Assembly (NCBI GenBank): GCA_963978905.1
Contig: OZ022261.1
Coordinates: 36,970,130-37,034,129, forward strand
Length of the DNA: 64,000 nt
From: Trichostrongylus colubriformis
Lineage: Eukaryota > Nematoda > Chromadorea > Rhabditida > Trichostrongylidae
Reading direction: 5' to 3'
Made by a program: the position numbers and the translations under genes. Below, piece after piece: positions 62,045 through 64,000 of the stretch; position 1 is the first letter of the stretch; every line of letters begins with the position of its first letter. A model generated the notes under the pieces. That model worked only from the letters and a program-made list of their open reading frames with translations, did not search any database and was not told the origin of the DNA.

Positions 62045-62511
62045 TCAAGTGTTCAAGTGATACTCACTGCTGATAATGTGGGGGTAAGTCCTCTTGTCGA
62101 AACCAAATCCTGTGCCTTCTATTGAGTTCAGCGCCCTTTTGTCGAATCCGAAGCCTGTGCCTTCTATTGAGTTTAAGGCTCTTTTGTCGAAACCGAAGCC
62201 AGTTCCTTCTATCGAGTTCAGAGCTCTTTTATCGAATCCAAAGCCCGTTCCTTCTAATGAGTTCAGGGATCTTTTATCAAAACCGAAGCCAGTTCCATCT
62301 AGTGAGTCCAGCGATCTTTTGTCGAACCCGAATCCACTGCCGTCGAGCGAATTCAGAGCTCTCTTGTCGAACCCAAATCCACTGCCATCAAGGGAATTCA
62401 GTGCTCTTTTGTCAAAACCAAAGCCGTCACCTTCAAGAGAGTTCAGAGACCTCTTGATCAGGCCACCAAACCCATCACCGTCCAGTCCATCGAGGGCACG
62501 CTTCCTGCGAC
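62045..62511 (-). CDS. nlp-14: orcokinin-like neuropeptide precursor, repeat exon
   Basis: Exon with acceptor GAATCTTCAG (first base 62511). After SRRKR it encodes tandem 15-residue units ending GFGFDKR: one ALDGLDGDGFGGLIKR, then SLNSLEGDGFGFDKR, two ALNSLDGSGFGFDKR, SLDSLDGTGFGFDKR, SLNSLEGTGFGFDKR and three ALNSIEGTGFGFDKR, then TYPHIISSEYHLNT and a stop. KR dibasic sites separate all copies, so prohormone processing would release eight GFGFD peptides and one variant. C. elegans NLP-14 peptides have the same ALxxLDGxGFGFD form, related to arthropod orcokinins. A GTGAGT at 62061-62067 could instead end the exon at 62068. Minus-strand frame is intact; the plus-strand frame is a shadow. Confidence 0.95.
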
Positions 62512-63920
62512 CTGAAGATTCCATATGAGGAATATGAACACGAATTCACAACAATCTCTTTCTGATTAAAAAAAAAACCTTTCCCTTAAAGAGAACTGGT
62601 TCTCCGTAAAATGCGAGCGCAGTACCTCCATGCATTTGAGGCATTTTGTAGGAAACGGAAGAAACATAAGCTACACAAAAAGCTCTGTATTGCTTTTTTC
62701 TGAATTTTCGGAGTTCCGTGACACTAGAATATAACCTGCTGAAATAACGGTACAGTGGGTACGTACCGTTGGGCCAGAACGCGACGTCGCGCAAAGCTGC
62801 GGCGTGCTCGCGCGAAACTAGCGACTCGATAAAGCTTACCCACTGATATTTCATGTACCGCACTTGGTGTGCGGCAAATTTTGTGCGACGACACAATTTG
62901 ACTCAACTCTACATGTCTGAGACGCATTACTGCTTCGTTCCTACTTCTACGCGAATGGCAAATCGCACCCGTGCGCGAAATCGCGGCCTGATTTGGAATT
63001 TTCCGACGGTTGTGCCTTTTATGGAATGCTTTTGCGTACTTTTACATACTTCGTGTGGGATGCACAATTTTGTATGCCAGCGCTGTTGCGCGATGCTATA
63101 AGCGATCGCCACGTCTCGCAGCGGTGAAATCTCAATACAGTGCTTGACTCGAGAATCCCTAGGATGTTTTCCTCTATATCTAGAGGTCATGGATTTCAGA
63201 TTAGACAGTAAACCTTTCCATCAACAGTTAAATGGATTTCAGACAGAGCTCAGCCTCAAGGCGAAGGAAATTCGGTAGTTTCTTAAAATTTACTGAAATT
63301 TGAGCTACACCCGCCACGCCTACAGTTGCCTGAATTTCCAGAAAAAGCAGGGTCAAGCTGGATTTCCACTGGCTGCCTAGGGGTATTCTATGGGCGAGTC
63401 GCTGAACAGGATTTCGCAACGAGAAATGCTGCGTTAGCGACACAGCGGCGACACACTTACATACGGCGACCTTACCTCGCGTGCGATGCGTGCCACTTAG
63501 AACGCCGTATGTACGTGTGTCCTGAAGCGATCACCATTATCGTCCTTTTATCGCTTTAAGACCCAACAAGACAAGGCACCTCTAGCTTGCACATTTCGCG
63601 TGGCAAGCCCTCTTGCGACATTGTGTCCTAACCATACACTCCCTATTGCATGCCATCCAAGCTGGACATATCTCTTCTATGCCCCACTAGAAACCATTCT
63701 TAAGGCCTTCAGGAAGGAGTAGGTGTGGAAATCTCCACACACAGCTCGACCCTATTTACAAAGCCTTTTTTCATGAGTATTTCCTTCAAAGAATGCCACG
63801 TCTCCGCACGCTATTTTTCAGCGGAAGCCTTGTCTTTGCCTTTACCAAATTCATTCCTTGAATCTACGAACGCAAGTCTTCTTTCAGAAACTTGAAACAG
63901 TGAATATTGCCATAACTTAC
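62512..63920 (-). other. nlp-14: intron of the orcokinin-like gene
   Basis: 1,409 bp from donor GTAAGTTA to acceptor ATCTTCAG, phase 1. Contains two GC-rich patches (62745-62840 and 63530-63650) that resemble the small dispersed repeat at 58470. Open frames here are not recognised. Confidence 0.8.
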
Positions 63921-64000
63921 TTGAAACTCTCATTCCACCAAAGCCATTTCCTTCTAAGTCATCCAGCGCTGGCGGCGGATTTGTCACATCAGGCCTGCTA
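63921..64000 (-). CDS. nlp-14: orcokinin-like neuropeptide precursor, upstream exon (partial)
   Basis: Reading into the window from the right edge: SRPDVTNPPPALDDLEGNGF then GGMRVS, ending one base before GTAAGTT. The split codon completes as Ser and runs into SRRKR of the next exon, so ALDDLEGNGFGGM is a further, variant peptide copy. The signal peptide and start codon lie beyond 64000. Confidence 0.92.

Noticed and set aside
1..64000. CRISPR array or bacterial operon
   Set aside because: No spaced direct repeats and no compact operons. Intron-rich eukaryotic DNA throughout.

Overview
The window looks like chromosomal DNA from a clade V parasitic nematode, most likely a strongylid or hookworm-type worm. 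The evidence is small phase-matched exons in very long introns with GT..AG boundaries, a nematode tmc-1 channel gene, a nematode orcokinin-like (nlp-14 type) neuropeptide precursor, and dense mariner, Tc1 and MITE debris. Nothing bacterial or viral is seen. Assignments rest on translation by eye and on remembered family sequences; no search was run.

Left half, 1-33499, minus strand: one gene dominates. I could thread 16 exons of a TMC-1 (transmembrane channel-like) protein from an N-terminal exon at 33195-33499 to a TM6 exon at 766-894. The gene runs off the left edge, so TM7-TM10 and the C-terminus are missing. Nearly all junctions keep frame. The first intron, 33194 to 11686, is about 21.5 kb. 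It holds a 1.38 kb near-perfect palindrome, a second 1.35 kb fold-back, two mariner-like elements, a Tc1-like MITE and several dispersed repeats. It also holds a cluster of open frames at 12.6-13.45 kb that could be an alternative 5' end of tmc-1.

Middle, 33.5-48 kb: almost no recognisable coding sequence. It contains a deleted mariner (38346-39184), two fold-back mariner derivatives (43060-43735 and 45327-45999) and simple repeats.

Right half, 48-57 kb, minus strand: scattered probable exons, including one clear PEBP-family exon (50469-50634) and several unrecognised ones. One of these appears to be split by a 900 bp mariner at a TA site. I could not join them into complete genes. The 57-62 kb stretch is repeats (GC-rich MITE, Tc1-like MITE, small GC-rich repeats).

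Right edge, 62045-64000, minus strand: the 3' part of an orcokinin-like neuropeptide precursor with about ten tandem peptide copies. It starts beyond the right edge and has a 1.4 kb intron.

Together the two identified genes are neuronal: a mechanosensory or leak channel subunit and a neuropeptide precursor. From memory both orthologues are X-linked in C. elegans, which would fit an X-derived segment.
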